Shown: positions 1 to 12,511, counted from the first letter of the stretch. The stretch: DNA of 64,000 nucleotides from Zea mays (GCF_902167145.1 NC_050097.1:113741982-113805981); one strand, 5' to 3'. Notes: generated by a model from the letters alone, not told the origin. Program-made: numbers and translations.

Positions 1-511
1 GACCATGCATATGCATTTTACCTTTTCATGACGCTTGCATTAGTTTATGTCTTACGCATTTGGAACTTGTTTGATCTGTTAACTCTATGTCGTATGTCTG
101 TGGACTATTATCTGTAATATTCTGTGGGATGAACTATGTTTTAGTTCAAATTACTCTGTGTGTGGTTAATCGAGGTGTGATTATAATTGCTGCGCTCACT
201 CTACGGATCATCTCTTGTATGCCTCGATAACCATGATTGTAGGAAAGTCTCCATCAAACTCCAATATATTATGTGTGTTATATCTTCAGCTTCAAATAAT
301 CCTGCACACACTTAGGGGGAGCCTTTCTTACATATTGAGTTTTCATTGGGTTTTATCTATCTCTCGGACAGAACTTCAAATCAAGATAAGTCTTATGAAA
401 CTCATCTCCAAGATCTATCTTATACCTTAGGTATGAGAGAGATTTGGAGAAACTAAACTTCTCTTTAATATACTATGTGGTGTTGTCATCAATTACCAAA
501 AAGGGGGAGAT
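1..511 (+). mobile_element. 3' internal end of a truncated Ty1/copia element
   Basis: This is the non-coding tail between a retrotransposon pol gene (outside the window) and its 3' LTR. It is AT-rich with no meaningful reading frame. It ends in a polypurine tract, AAAAAGGGGGAGAT at 498-511, directly before the LTR. The same tract precedes the 3' LTRs of the other copia elements in this window, which fixes both the plus orientation and the LTR boundary. The rest of the element lies to the left of base 1. Confidence 0.75.
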
Positions 512-2200
512 TGTGAATCATCTAGGCCCCTTTGGTAATGTTTTGGTAACTAATGACAACTGCTTGTGGACTAACGATTCTTGGAGAAATAAGAATGCAG
601 GGTTGGACCACATAGAACAGGAAATGTTGAAGAATCATTCGCATTGGTTGTGGATCAGATGAAGGGAAAGGTATAATATAGGTTTCACTTTTGCCGGTCT
701 TGAGGAGTTTAGAGAAGATACCTGACCGGTTTAGTAGGCTAGATAGCCGTACTATTAAGAGGGGTCAATGACTCAGATCTGTGTAAAACTTAGTGCCTCA
801 TAGAGCATCAAGTAGTTGCATTTGCATGAGGACTAACAGCGCTTCTCATTTCGTGAGTTAAAAGTTCATTCAAAAGCTTGTTTGAAAATTGCGAAGTTAT
901 GGTGGCGCGGACTGTCCGGGCCTCGGGGGCGGACCGTCCGCGATCCTCCAGAGAGGTCCGAAGTCTGACCATTTGTGTGGACACTTTGTTCTATTGCACT
1001 GCGGACCGTCCGGGCCTTAGGGCCGGACCGTCCGCAGTCATGACCAGTGAAGGGTGGCTTCGGGCTAGTCCCTGAATTATAGGCGGACGGTCCGCCTGTG
1101 AGGGGCGGACGGTCCGCAAGTGTCAAACTCGTTTTTGGACAGGGACTGTGTGTTTTTATAGATTTGTACTACGGACTGTCCGGGGGACCAGTCCGGACAA
1201 TACTGTCTCAGGTCGCGGACCGTCCGGGATTTATAGCCGGACGGTCCGCGTGTGTTAACTTGTTTTGATCCGAGACTCGGGTGTTTCATTCTGCCAGGTC
1301 GCGGACGGTCCGGCCTTGAAGGGCGGACTGTCCGGACCCACCTTTTTGAGTCAGCTCTTACATGTTTCAAACGGTCATTATAGCCGTTATGATGTACGGC
1401 GGACCGTCCGGCCCTAGGGCGCGGACGGTCCGCGTGTGCGCAGAATTGTCCCCTTTTGCACATAACGGTTGGTTTTAGATGGGGGGCTATAAATAGAAGG
1501 GTAGCTCGTGTGAGAGAGCTCTCTTGGCTATTCCTTACACACATTGAGCTCATTTGTGATCCTCCAACTCACTCTCTCACACTCTTTGCTTGAGATTGCA
1601 TTCTAGTGAGAGATTGAGGGTTCCTAGTGCATTTGCATCATTTGGTGATTCTTGAGGCACTAGGTGGTACACCGAGCAAGCGTCGTTGGCTTGTTACTCT
1701 TGGAGGTTGCCGCCTCCTAGACGGCTCGGGTGATTGTCTCCGTCGAGCTCTCCAAGAAGATTGTGGAGAAGCCGCGGTGTGGATTGTGAGGGGTTCGCGC
1801 CTACCTCGCCGGAGCGGCAAAGGTGACATTAGTGGAATCGAGGTATTGAGTGATTTCTTGTCCACTTGGCTCAAAGATCAAGTCGTGTCTTGATAGAGGA
1901 GCAAGTGAGAGCTTGAAGTCCACCTCAACGTGGATTAGGGGTGATCGGCAAATCACCGATACCACGGGATAAATTTCGGTGTATATTCCTTCTAGCATTA
2001 CTTATTGCCTTGCAATTGATTAGTGTTTTGCTTATTGTTCTTCAAGTATTCAATCTCCGTAGTTGTCTTTCATACATTGTTTACTTATTGACACTAGATA
2101 ATTTATTCCTCTTGTTGTATTGATTAAATTTATTTAGTATTGTTGTTTTTAGTCAAAACCGTCTATTCACCCCCCTCTAGCCGGTGTCCTAGATCCTACA
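512..2200 (+). repeat. 3' LTR of the left-edge copia element
   Basis: The LTR opens with TGTGAATCATCTAGG immediately after a polypurine tract and closes with TCCTACA, giving TG...CA termini and about 1.69 kb. The stretch 900-1440 holds many copies of an inverted motif around CGGAC-N-GTCCG, the cis-regulatory palindrome type seen in maize copia LTRs. A TATA box follows at 1488. The end resembles the TTCACCCCCCTCTAG block found at the ends of the other copia LTRs here. The partner LTR is outside the window, so target duplication and age cannot be judged. Confidence 0.8.
1488..1495 (+). promoter_or_regulatory. TATA box of the left-edge copia LTR
   Basis: TATAAATA lies just downstream of the palindrome cluster in the position of the LTR core promoter. 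Transcription would start about 30 bases further on. Confidence 0.7.
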
Positions 2201-4036
2201 ACCGTCCGACCGCCTAGGCCGGATCGTCCGGTACGCATACGCAGAATCTACGGTTGCACACTATGCACCGAATTATTACACACCATAGCAGCATTACGTT
2301 CCACCCCTACATATTTAAACCACAAAGTACCATATGATCACAGACCGATCAACATTATCGATCGGTGACGACAAGAAGGTCGGCATAGCAACGCCCGACT
2401 GATTGAGCCCCACAACCTAAGGTTCGGTGGTCTGCCACCAAGCGCAATGTAGAAAATTAGGGAATAAATGGCTGAACTATTTCGAGATAGACTCGGGGTT
2501 AGTGTAGCCAGAGTAGGACAGTCATATCAAAAGTCATATGATCACCGGTTTGACAATGTCCCGTGTTGGCAAGGGGCAAGGATATTGGAGTTTTCTAAGT
2601 TTTTCTGGTGAAAGTGGTAGAAGCACACACAATCATGTAGGCCAGTTCCTAGCACACCTAGGCGAATTGCCGAGGGGGAAGCCTTTCGTGTTTGTTTATT
2701 TTCTTTATCCCTTACTGGTACCATTTTTGCATGGTACGCCATCCTGCCTCCTAATTCCATTAATCCTAAAATGATTTAGAGAGTAAATTTCATGAGCATT
2801 TCTTTTATGGGGAATATGAATTAGGGTTGGCTGAGTTAGCCTCAATCCGATAGGGATGCGAAGAATCGGTTAATGATTATATCCGGGGGTTCCGGGACAC
2901 TAGAAACTGATGCTTTCGAATCCATGTCGCATACAAAGAGCTAGCAGGCTGGCTTTTAATGGGTTACTATCCTACTTAAGATACAAATTAGATGGCACTC
3001 AGTTCTTTTCAATAGCTTAGCTACATCAGCAGGCTTTGGCATGTGAAAGCTGATGTAAAGAGACATCAAAATCAGCCGCACGTACTATATATCTAGTAGA
3101 GCGTGATAGTTCAGATGATGAATCCGCGGATGTATATATCGTTGAGCTTGTTTGGCCAACGAAGGCCAATTCTTCTGCATGTTCTTCTTTGCAACCGATT
3201 CAGAAGAATCGACAAGAAGAAGTTAAATTTACTTTTAATGTTGCCAAATGCGATAAAATATTTGATGAGCTACTAAAAATGGCAACATTAAATTAACACA
3301 TACTATTCCTCCTCTAGATGAATTAAAAATACATGCTTACTTCAAGTGGCATATTTTTTCCCATGACACCAATGATTATAATGTTTTTTGTTGATAGATA
3401 CAATCGACCGTAAATGAGGTCCGGTTGATTTTTCAGGAGATGTGGAGACACAACCATTTCCTGTCAATAAAATAGAACCCACAAGTAAAAAATCTTAGTT
3501 CGGCCGGAAATGGCTGATAAAGGTAAAAGCAAAACATCATCATTGGTGATCCTCGCACGTCGAATATATCGCAATGAGGGATTGCTCGGAAGGCTTCGAA
3601 TAAGAAGACTAACAAGTTCGGAGGCGCTGGGGGGAGGCTCAATTGAGCAGCCGAGCATGGCTCCCTGACTCGAGCATCGCGGACGGTCCGGTGCTCCAAC
3701 AAACGGTCTGGTTGACTGAACCAGATAGCCCGCCCAAACCCAGGGGTGTCAGCCTCCACACAAAGAAAAAAGGGGACACAGGGGCAAAGCAAATATAACA
3801 CACATGGTCGGCTGGTCAAAGCCAACCCTACTTTTGATCAATTGCTCTCCAAATATGCTAGCAAGAAGACCGTTCTACGCGATCGGTCAACAAAGAAACC
3901 CAGTCACTTGCTAAAACAAAACGGTTGAATAAAACGACATGAAAGACGTCACAACAAGCATCACCTATTCATCAGGGATGCCAGGATACTTTTCACCCGG
4001 CTACTCATTGTCAATATATTATCCTGTTCACCCGGC
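2201..4036 (+). mobile_element. Decayed Ty3/gypsy element, 5' internal part
   Basis: This is the left segment of a gypsy-type retrotransposon, cut off on the left by the copia LTR and on the right by CACTA-1. Its remaining internal sequence and LTR continue at 12031 and again at 20963. It holds a badly broken gag (separate entry). No recognisable pol (reverse transcriptase, RNase H, integrase) is present in any segment, so most of the coding region was deleted. Its 5' LTR is not recognisable. Confidence 0.6.
2450..3925 (+). pseudogene. Gypsy gag polyprotein remnant
   Basis: Fragments in several plus frames match the gag of a common grass gypsy lineage. An N-terminal capsid-type stretch lies around 2540-2960, with words such as KFSGES, VGQFLA, LPPNSI and ESVNDYIRGFRDT that resemble the retrotransposon gag domain. 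Around 3240-3480 there is a later block with FDELLKNGNIKL, HTIPPLDELK and YFKWH, the region before the zinc-knuckle and protease in that lineage. A lysine-rich tail near 3790-3920 includes PTFDQLLSKYASKK. Frameshifts and stops are frequent, so it cannot encode protein. Identification is from recall of gypsy gag sequences. Confidence 0.6.
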
Positions 4037-4046
4037 TACTACAGGA

Positions 4047-4280
4047 ATCATGAACATTCCCGTCGGCCATTTTAATTTCCGTCGGTCTTTGCTCGGGTCG
4101 ACGGGAATTAGATAACTCCCGTCGGCTCAAAAGCAGCCGACAGGATTTGGATAACTCCCGTTGGCCAAGCCGCCAGCTGATGGGCTTTATTTTAACTCCC
4201 GTCGGCCCAGCCGCCAGCCGACGGGAATTAGTTAACTCCCGTCAGCCCTGACGCTAGCCGACGGGAATTAATGCTTTATG
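4047..4280. repeat. Left subterminal repeats of CACTA-1
   Basis: Short direct and inverted copies of a unit around CCCGTCGGC / GCCGACGGGAATTA are spaced by 10-30 bases. In En/Spm elements such subterminal repeats bind the TNPA protein and bring the ends together. Several copies carry single changes. Confidence 0.85.
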
Positions 4281-4713
4281 GGCCGGCGATCATCCCGCGT
4301 GGCTCATTTCCTCTCTTCTCTCGGTTTCCAAGCCACGTACACCACCGCCGCCGGAGAAACGCCCGCCCTCGACGACGCCCGCCGCCCACACCCACCCCGG
4401 CCAGCCGCCCCGCGGCCTAGGAGTGCGCCCGTCGCCCACCACCTCCCCGGGAGCGTCGCCCGCCACCGCCACCGCCCAGGAGCGCCGCCCCCGCCCCCAT
4501 AGCGCCGCCGGTCCCGTAGCGTCGCTCGCCGCCTACCCACGCCCCCGGAGCACCGCCCGCCCACGCCCTTGGAGCGCCGTCCGCCGCGCCGCCGGCCCCG
4601 GAGCGTCGTCCGCCGCCCGTCCCCGTTGCGCCGCCCGCCCCCGAAGTGTCGCCCGCCGCTCGCCGCCACCAACGCCGCCGCCACGGAGCGTCGCCGCCGC
4701 CCCGGACCGTTAA
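4281..4713 (+). other. GC-rich leader exon of CACTA-1
   Basis: A block of about 430 bp, very rich in CGCC/GCC, separates the AT-rich subterminal region from the AT-rich intron that follows. It ends in TAAG|GTATAT, a plausible splice donor at 4714. CACTA-2 has a block of the same size, position and composition. It is best read as a first, mainly non-coding exon of the transposase transcript. Open frames through it encode only proline/arginine/alanine-rich repeats and are probably composition artefacts. Confidence 0.5.
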
Positions 4714-5235
4714 GGTATATTATTTTTTGAATTATTTAATGTAAATGCGAGTGTTATTGTTAAATGTGTGCATAAATGTTTATTTTCGTCGGTTTTTTTA
4801 TGGCCGACGGCAGTTAACTTTCATGTGATTAGAGTTAGTTTAGGGTGTGATTAGAGTGTAATTAGAGTTAGTTTAATATAACATGTGATTAGAGTGTGAT
4901 TAGAGTTAGTTTAATATCACATGTGTGCCTTGATGTTAGGTATAAGTATTAATTCTATTATTATAATATATTTAACTTATGCTATTAAATTGTTGAATTT
5001 GATGTTATTTATTGAATAGATTTAACTTATCATATTAGGTTGTATGAAGGTTTCGCTATTGATAAATTTAATGTTATTTATGTATATAACTATATATTTA
5101 TGTATATATATATATAGTTTTTTATGTATATATATGTATATATATAGTTTTACTACTTACCTATAGATGTATGTGTTACGTTTAGAAACGTGATATTGTC
5201 TCACACACTCTTTACTCGTACACACAGCCGCAATA
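4714..5235 (+). other. AT-rich leader intron of CACTA-1
   Basis: About 520 bp of AT-rich sequence lies between the leader exon and the transposase start. It contains a repeated phrase around GTGATTAGAGTTAGTTTA (4830-4920) and a TATATA-rich stretch at 5090-5150. No gene is visible. Confidence 0.45.
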
Positions 5236-8200
5236 ATGGGTGATAGACGTGATTGGATGTATGAAGGTTTCAAGAAGGGTGGGTGTCACACAAGTGAATG
5301 GTTTGCCAAGACGCAGATGTTTCTGGACCATGCAGCTGCTTTGTCACAAATAGATAATATTAGGTGTCCATGCAATAAATGTAGAAATATGACGAGCCAC
5401 ACCAAGAGGCAGGTCACACTACACCTGTGCTCGCATGGTTTCGTGCCAGGCTATAAGGTCTGGTATCTCCACGGTGAAGATGTTGAACGAGCAGCAGAAG
5501 TAGAAGTTGATGACGGTGAAGATGATGTTGATAGGATGGACCAGATGCTTGAGGATCTGCAGCCCGAACTGGCACCAGATCATCATGATTCACCTACACC
5601 GGAGGTTCAGAAGTTCTTCGACCTACTCAAAGCGTCAGAAGAGCCTCTTCACGGGCACACTGACGTGACCGTCCTCGAATTCGTGACCCGACTGATGTCA
5701 ATCAAGTCCAAGTTTGCATTTTCAATTAATTGTAACAAGGAGCTTGTGGATTTGATTAGCGAGGTTCTTCCTACGGGTCACAAGATGCCCAAAGACATGT
5801 ACCAGTCCAAAAATTGCTTGAAGGTCTTGGTATGGAGTATGAGAAGATTGATGTTTGCCAAGACAACTGTATGCTTTTTTGGAAGGAACATGGCAGAGAA
5901 CAGAAATGCTTAAAATGTGGGAAGTCGAGGTACGTGGAGCTTGTAAATGAAGATGGGGAGAAGGTGGTGACAAAGGTTGCACATAAACAGCTTCGGTACA
6001 TGCCTCTCACTCCTAGAGTGAAATGTTTGTTTCTCTCGAGGAAGACCGCTATGCACATGAGGTGGCATAAAGATTGTACGGACAGACAAGATGGGTTAAT
6101 GGTGCACCCGTCAGATGGTGGTGCATGGAAGGCTCTTGACAAATTTGATCCAGATTTTGCCAGCGATGCAAGAAACGTTCGTATCGGCTTGGCAATTGAT
6201 GGTTTCACGCCGTTCAATATGACCGCTGCGTCGTATTCATGTTGGCCTGTCATTGCCATATCGTACAACCTTCCACCTGCTCTTTGCATGAAATATGAGT
6301 TTATGTTCCTATGTCTTGTTATACCTGGGCCTGAGCATCCTGGCGTACGCCTCAATGTGATGCTTCAACCACTAATTGAAGAGTTAAAGAAGCTATGACA
6401 AGGTGTGGAAGCCTATGACTGCTTCAAGAAGCAGAAATTCAATCTTTGTGTTGCATATCTGTTCTCGGTTCATGATTTTATGGCGTATGGTATTTTCTCT
6501 GGATGGAGCGTGCATGGTAGATTGACGTGTCCTTATTGTGCTAAAGATACAGATTGTTTTCGTCTTAGTGCTGGTGGCAAGATATGTTACTTTGATTGCC
6601 ATAGATGTTTTCTACCCTTCAATCACCCCTTCAGAAGGCAGATAAAGGAATTTAGGAAGGGCACCATCGTCACGAAGGGACCGCCCAAGCGACGTAGTGG
6701 GATAGAAATTACAGAAGAGCATATGAAACTTGTCCTAGACGAGAGTGGGAAAAGGTATCAAGGTTTTGGTGAGGAGCATAACTGGACTCACATATGTGGC
6801 TTGTGGGAGCTTCCGTATGCTAAGTCATTGATTTTGATGCACAACATCGACGTCATGCATCAAGAGAGTAACTTTTGCCAAGCCCTCATAAATACATGCA
6901 TGGATTTCCCTGATAAAACGAAAGACAATGACAAGGCACGCATGGACTTAGCAGTGATATGTGATAGTCCAACCCAAGTGCTTAGAGAAAACGGAGGCAA
7001 ACCAAAAGCTGACTATTGTCTGAAATCTAAGCAACGGAAAGAAGTGATGAAGTGGATGAAGGATATTAAATTTCCCGATGGTTATGCCGCTGGTTTTAGA
7101 AGATCTGTGAACTTGAAGACAATGAAGATGAATGGACTGAAGAGCCATGACTTCCACATAATTATGGAGAGGCTCATGCCTGTAATGTTTCGTGGGTACA
7201 TTTCCGAAGCTGTGTGGAAAACGTTAGCTGAAGTTAGCTATTTCTACAGACAGTTGTGTGCTAAAGAAATCAGAAGAGATGTGATGGAACAGCTGGAGAA
7301 AGAGGCACCAGTGCTTTTGTGCAAATTGGAAAAAATATTTCCACCGGGTTTCTTCAATCCTATGCAGCATCTCTTTATACATCTTCCATATGAGGCTAAG
7401 GTCGGTGGTCCTGTTCAGTATAGGTGGATGTTTCATATAGAAAGAGTATTAAAGAAGCTTAGAGCAATGGTGGGAAATAAGGCAAGAGTTGAAGGATGTA
7501 TTGCGGAACAATTTAAACTAAAGGAGGTAGCACACTTCACAAGTTGTTACTTTGCGGAAGAACATAATGTATTTGCTCGAAAGAAAAGGTACCATGATGA
7601 TGAACGAGAGATGCCTCCGTGTAGTGATCTTTCGATTTTTCAGACAAACCGCAAAGCCATTGGTCCACCCAGGCATATCACCTCAGTATGGAAGAACGAA
7701 AGTCTGCTTTACTGTACATGTTCACGAATATGCCTGAGGTGGAGAAATACTTTGTGTAAGACTTATTTTCTTAAACTGTTCATATGTGAATTAGTTTATG
7801 TTATCAAATATCTCATGTCATACAATAATATTTGACAGCGAGTTTGATGAACAAAACATGAGGTGTCTCGGTAGGCCAACAGCGAGAGACATAGACAAAT
7901 TGCGACGCGATGGTATACATGGGCGACCTAATTTCATTATGTGGCTTCGGGACCGTGTAAGTCTTAATTATGTGGCTCCGAGAGCTAATTTCAGTTAACT
8001 AATATTACAGAATTTGCTAATGCTTTGTGGCATAATTGACAGTTTGGGGAGGAAATGAATTTAAATGATGACTTACGTCAGTTATCTATTGGAAGCGTAA
8101 CTGCCAAAAGCTATGGATGTTACGACGTCAATGGATATCGCTTTCGTTCAAGCATTTTCGAATCAAGTCATCCTATGGCCGCCACTCAAAATAGTGGAGT

Positions 8201-8750
8201 CGTTACTAGGGCAACCGACATTGAAGGACACAGAGCCTGCTATTACGGGAAAATCAAAAATATAATCGAGATTACATTTGCTGGAAATAAGCCTTTAGCG
8301 CTAGTTTTCTTTGAGTGTAAATGGTATGACCCGAAGTATTATAGGACCGAATTTGGGATGACACAGATCCAACCGGAAAAATTGCTTCAAGGACACGACA
8401 CGTATATCCTTGCCCATCAAGCAGACCAAGTTTATTTCTCGACATATCCATGCAAAAAGTTGTCTAAATGGAGGGTTGTGTACAATGTAAATACCCGCGA
8501 ACGCCTATACACTCTTGGTGAGGACGAATATCAAATTGGTCACCTTGAGCAGGTTGATGAGGTGTTTCAAGAAGAAGAGTTGCCAACTAGTTTTCATATT
8601 GATCCTGCACCAGCATTAGATTCACTAGTTGCAGACATTAATGACTTAACTTTTCCCGAGAGACGGAGAAGACAACCTGTTAGGAGAAAAGTTACATGGC
8701 GACCTCTGCATAGAAGAGAACAAATAGATCCTGATTTTGATGATATTTAA
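5236..8750 (+). pseudogene. TNP2-type CACTA transposase, disabled (CACTA-1)
   Basis: This is the catalytic transposase gene (TNPD/TNP2 family) that cuts the element at its ends. Three exons are visible: 5236-7755, 7839-7956 (118 bp) and 8043-8750, with GTAAG donors and AG acceptors. The N-terminus (MGDRRDWMYEG) matches the plant transposase-associated domain with paired cysteines (CPCNKC). The central part carries TNP2 blocks such as DGFTPFN, CWPV, IPGPEHPG, HGRLTCPYC and HNIDVMH, followed by the DUF4218-like block ending RVEGCIAE, and a DUF4216-like block in exon 3. A frameshift near 5815 and a TGA at 6396-6398, where CACTA-2 has TGG (Trp), inactivate it. Confidence 0.85.
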
Positions 8751-8845
8751 CAAGTAAAGTTGTTTTGTTATTTCATTTGTTTCTATTTTTAAGTATCATG
8801 TCATTTTTTATGCACTAATGAATAATTTCTTATTTTTTATGCAGG

Positions 8846-11279
8846 ATGCCGCCAAAATCAAAGAAGTCAGTGAAGGGGCTGTTCAAGGGCCTGGGCCTTT
8901 TTCAGGGCAGTTCTTCTAGCAGCAGCAGACGTCGAGAGCTGTTGAGCGCGGTACATGGAGATGAGGTAACATATCTTGTACAAATAAATTTGTTTACATA
9001 TTTACAAATAAATCTTGAGTTGTATGTACCAGGATGAACAACACACTGAGGAGCAACACATTGAGGAGGAGGAGCACAATGAGGAGGTGGAGCACAATGA
9101 GGAGGTGGAGCACAATGAGGAGGTGGAGCACGTGACATGGGACCAGGCCGCACAGCATCACCAGCCATGGGACCAGTGGGACCACCAAAGAGAGCAGCAA
9201 CAGGCGTGGGACCAGTGGGGCCAACAGGGCGAACCGGCTGACAACTCGATGGATGATGGCTCGGGAGGCTCTTCAGCGACACGCACACGTCGCTCAAGAA
9301 AAAGCCACTCAGTAAAGCCTCGTCACGCGATAGAGCGAGAGGCTGATAGGACTTTAATCATGCCACATGGAGATCGGTGAGTGTAATATATTAACTTATC
9401 TCATATAACTATTATGTCTATTGTTAATGTTTTTGTGTAATGCAGGAATTGGGAGGACCTGTCCTTTGACGGCAAGGGACACCACACTCAGGTTAACCTT
9501 ACGTTGGGTTCTCTTTGCCGCCTTCACTACCCCTGGTATAGTGAAGGTGTCAAACGGTGATACCGAGGATGATGTGCTCGTCAGTACCTAGGACGAGTAC
9601 AAGTTTAAAAAGGAACAAAACCACACCGACAGACAGGGACTTGTGCGTAATGACTTTTGGGTATGAATTCTTTATTATTTTTGTTATGTTTCTTAATATT
9701 GTAAATCTATGACTTATACCATTGTATTTGTATTCTTTATGTTGTAGCTTCGATATCGGTTGCCTGACGGAGAGGATTACATGGGGCACGCTGAACGTGT
9801 CTTCCAAAACAATGCAAAGAAGCTGGTGAAGGATGCCATATACTATGCGAGAATTCAGGCTACAAACCTGTATTTTCAAAAGCATCCGGAAGAAGCAGGC
9901 CCCTTGAATAAAAAGGAAGGGTCCTCAAAGATATATTTGACTGAGGATCAATATCGTGAGGTTAGTATTCAATTTGTTTTACCCTTTATGTTGATTGTTG
10001 TGATTGATATAATATGTAACATTGTGTGGGCAGGTGATGGTTCCATGGATGGCGCCCGTGCCTGATGCGTATTATGCTTGGTGTCGATATTGGGCTTCCG
10101 AAGGCTTCCAGAAAGCGTCAGCGCATCACAGACAATGTCGAGGAACCAATCCTAACCACAAGTTTGGCGGTGACGACATGATACGAAAAGCTAAAAGAAT
10201 GGTAAGTTTGATCTAGCTATGTCGATCAACAAATAGTACGATTTCTTATGAATGTTTTTTGTTTATACAGGAAGCTACGAGTGGCCAAAAGCCTAGTGAC
10301 ATTGAGGTCTACCAGGAGGGCCACAAAGGACCAGACCCGAACAACCCTGACCAGCTCTGCAGCCAGACAGCCACAGATCGCTTGGTGAGTTTTGGCTCAA
10401 AAGTTCAAACGTTCAAAGTATATAAATTCCTGCATTTGTAAGGTTGTGAATGATGTATAGGCGACATATGGGGAGGAGATGGTTCGTCGCCATGGCCCTG
10501 ACTTTGACTGGCGCCATGAACCGGTGGATCCCTCGGTGGTGTACGCAAGTGGTGGTAGCAAAGCGCATGGACGGTAAGCTCTAACTTATGAAATTATATG
10601 GTTGACACTAAATTGATTATGCAGTAATCACATTTTTTTGAATCACTTATAGATACACACTCTTCGATGGATTCATTGACTTGTCGTCGGTGAGATCTCA
10701 GAGGACGGGTTCATCTTCCCGTAGCTCATGCTCTCGTCGACCAAACGAGCAGGAGTTGGAGATTATGAGGATGCGTGAAGAGATGAGACAACAACGCGAA
10801 TTTATGGAGGCTTGCAATGCACACAACCAAGCGATGTATCAAGTGAGTACACATAATCCGAACTCTAAATTATTATATTTCAATACAACATCTTCAGTAG
10901 TAACACATATGTGTTTAACAGTTAATGCAGCAACAGGGCATGGCAACAAATTTTCCACCGCCACCACAATGGAGCCAATTTGCAAACACACCAGTTCCAC
11001 CACCAAAGTTCAACACCACTCCGACACATATACCTGCACCTGGAGATAGAGTACGTTTGATAACTCTCGATTAATTTATACACTTGTATACTTTTTGATA
11101 TTTGCATTTAACGTGTTGATATTTGCTAACTTGCATAGGTTACGCTTGAAGCGGGTGGTAGTGGGTCTGATCCAGCAGTAGGGACTCGATTTATTGACTC
11201 ACTCTTCGCGTTCCCTCCTCCTGGTGGTGGTGGCGGCAGCGGTCAAAGCTCTAACCACCCAAGTGGTGGTTATCTCTAA
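8846..11279 (+). pseudogene. TNPA-like / Transposase_24 gene of CACTA-1
   Basis: This is the second CACTA gene, whose product in En/Spm-type elements binds the subterminal repeats. It is split into about nine exons with GT/AG borders. The first begins MPPKSKKSVKGLF, and the second starts at 9033 and contains an in-frame glutamate-rich repeat (EEVEHN). The core block near 9750-9960 (DYMGHAERVFQNNAKKLV ... YLTEDQYREV) matches the plant transposon Transposase_24 domain, followed by the ASxHRxxRGxN region, and the last exon ends SGGYL. The exon around 9446-9660 loses its frame just after the WYSEGVKR block, so the copy looks damaged. Introns are inferred by comparison with CACTA-2. Confidence 0.7.
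9074..9130 (+). repeat. 18-bp coding minisatellite in the TNPA-like gene
   Basis: Three tandem copies of GAGGTGGAGCACAATGAG or its phase variants encode EEVEHN repeats in the second exon. The repeat is in frame, so length change would keep the protein readable. Confidence 0.8.
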
Positions 11280-11555
11280 ACACTTGAACTTATGTTTGAA
11301 ATGTCGTACTCATTGGTGGATGTTATGTTTCAATACTATGTCGTACTCGTTGTTGGATGTTGTGTTTCAATACTATGTCGTACTCGTTGGCGGTTGTTTT
11401 AATTATAAATGCATGTGTTTATGTCTAAATGCATGTGTTTGTGGATGTCGTATCTCTAAATGCATGTGTTTGTAATGTGGCTATTATCTGTGATTTATGT
11501 TATGTGTGATTATGTGTGCAGAAATAGTGACCTAATTTAGTGCTGTTTTTGAAGC
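11280..11555 (+). other. 3' untranslated region of the CACTA-1 genes
   Basis: This AT/TG-rich stretch follows the stop codon of the TNPA-like gene. It includes a tandem phrase around GTCGTACTCGTTG(T/G) near 11310-11390 and repeats of AAATGCATGTGTTT. No gene is visible. Confidence 0.4.
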
Positions 11556-11559
11556 AGTA

Positions 11560-12022
11560 TAGGGTAATTCTCGTCGGACTAGTTAATTTCCGTCGGCTAT
11601 GGTCGAACCGACGAGAATTAACTAATAACTGACGTCGGCCCAGTTAATTCCCGTCGGCCATGTAGGGCCGACATGAATTAATTAATAACACACGTCGGCC
11701 CAGTTAATTCCCGTCGGCCACGTAGGGCCGACGGGAATTAATTAATAACTCCCGTCGGCCTGGGGAACCGACGAGAATTAATAAATGATTCCCGTCGGCC
11801 AGCAAAACCGACGGGAGTTAGGCTTAATTCTCGTCGGCCACTAATTAGCCGACGGGAATTAATTATTTCCGTCAGCCGCCGACGGGGATAAACTTATCCC
11901 CGACAAGGGACGCCTGACGGCTGACAACCGACGGGAATAAGCCCTAAACCGACGGGAATTACTTATTCCCGTCGGTTTAGTGCTTATTCCCGTCGATTTC
12001 TGGTCGACGAGAATTAAGTGCT
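11560..12022. repeat. Right subterminal repeats of CACTA-1
   Basis: A dense array of CCCGTCGGCC and GCCGACGGGAATTA units alternates in orientation and forms short hairpins. It is the same unit as at the left end and about twice as long a block. Confidence 0.85.
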
Positions 12023-12030
12023 TTCCTGTA

Positions 12031-12325
12031 ACCAATGGTATTTGCATAGTCCCTTTGCCTATTCAGGCTAGGGGCACCCCCATTATATACCTTTTGATCA
12101 ATTGATCATATGGTCGTGGCCGAGAAACATGCAATCTGAAACGGCCTTTATGCATTGGAGCTTAATTGAACGATCACCCTTTTGGATTGAAAAGTCGGTG
12201 ACTTGCATCGAGTTTAATTCTCACTTCAGGAATAAGGTGACTTGTGAGTTCTATTGTATCCCGAAGGATGCTGGCAATACATATGCTTTTGGTTCATCAA
12301 CGTCCACCAAAAGGCAGGGAGCATA
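12031..12325 (+). mobile_element. Decayed gypsy element, 3' internal part
   Basis: The gypsy relic resumes to the right of CACTA-1. The stretch ends in a purine tract (AAAAGGCAGGGAGCATA) immediately before a TG that opens an LTR, the usual polypurine tract plus 3' LTR layout. No protein domain is recognisable. Confidence 0.5.
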
Positions 12326-12496
12326 TGTTGAGCACAAAAAATGACAGGCGGACGGTCCATGGTCTGGACTGTCCGCCGTAGCAGTACAAACTGTTCGCGC
12401 GTGCGGAGAATCAGTTAGGGTTCCGGATTTCTTGCGGGATTTGTTAGCTAAATCTGTGAGATTAACTCGAGAACCGACTTGTAACGGGTCCAAACC
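12326..12496 (+). repeat. Gypsy 3' LTR, first part (interrupted)
   Basis: It starts TGTTGAGCAC after the purine tract, and a GCGGACGGTCC / GGACTGTCCGCC palindrome pair lies at 12349-12378. The CACTA-2 insertion cuts it at AACGGGTCCAAACC. The continuation across CACTA-2 begins CTCCCCGTTTATATAG. Confidence 0.55.
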
Positions 12497-12511
12497 CACT
12501 ACAGGAAATGC

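Larger units (their letters stand above)
4037..12030 (+). mobile_element. CACTA DNA transposon 1
   Basis: This is a complete CACTA (En/Spm superfamily) element of about 8.0 kb inserted in the gypsy relic. Inside it lie a left subterminal repeat block, a GC-rich leader exon, a TNP2-type transposase gene, a TNPA-like gene and a right subterminal repeat block, in the usual order. The ends read TACTACAGGAATC on the left and the inverse of TACAGGAAAGCAC on the right. The expected CACTACAGG terminus is therefore changed at its outermost bases on both sides, and no 3-bp target duplication is recognisable. Together with a frameshift and a nonsense codon in the transposase, this suggests an old, immobile copy. 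Confidence 0.85.

Noticed and set aside
1077..1553. 158-residue minus-strand frame in the left-edge LTR
   Set aside because: It runs through the CGGAC palindromes and the core promoter, and its peptide simply repeats the palindrome translation.
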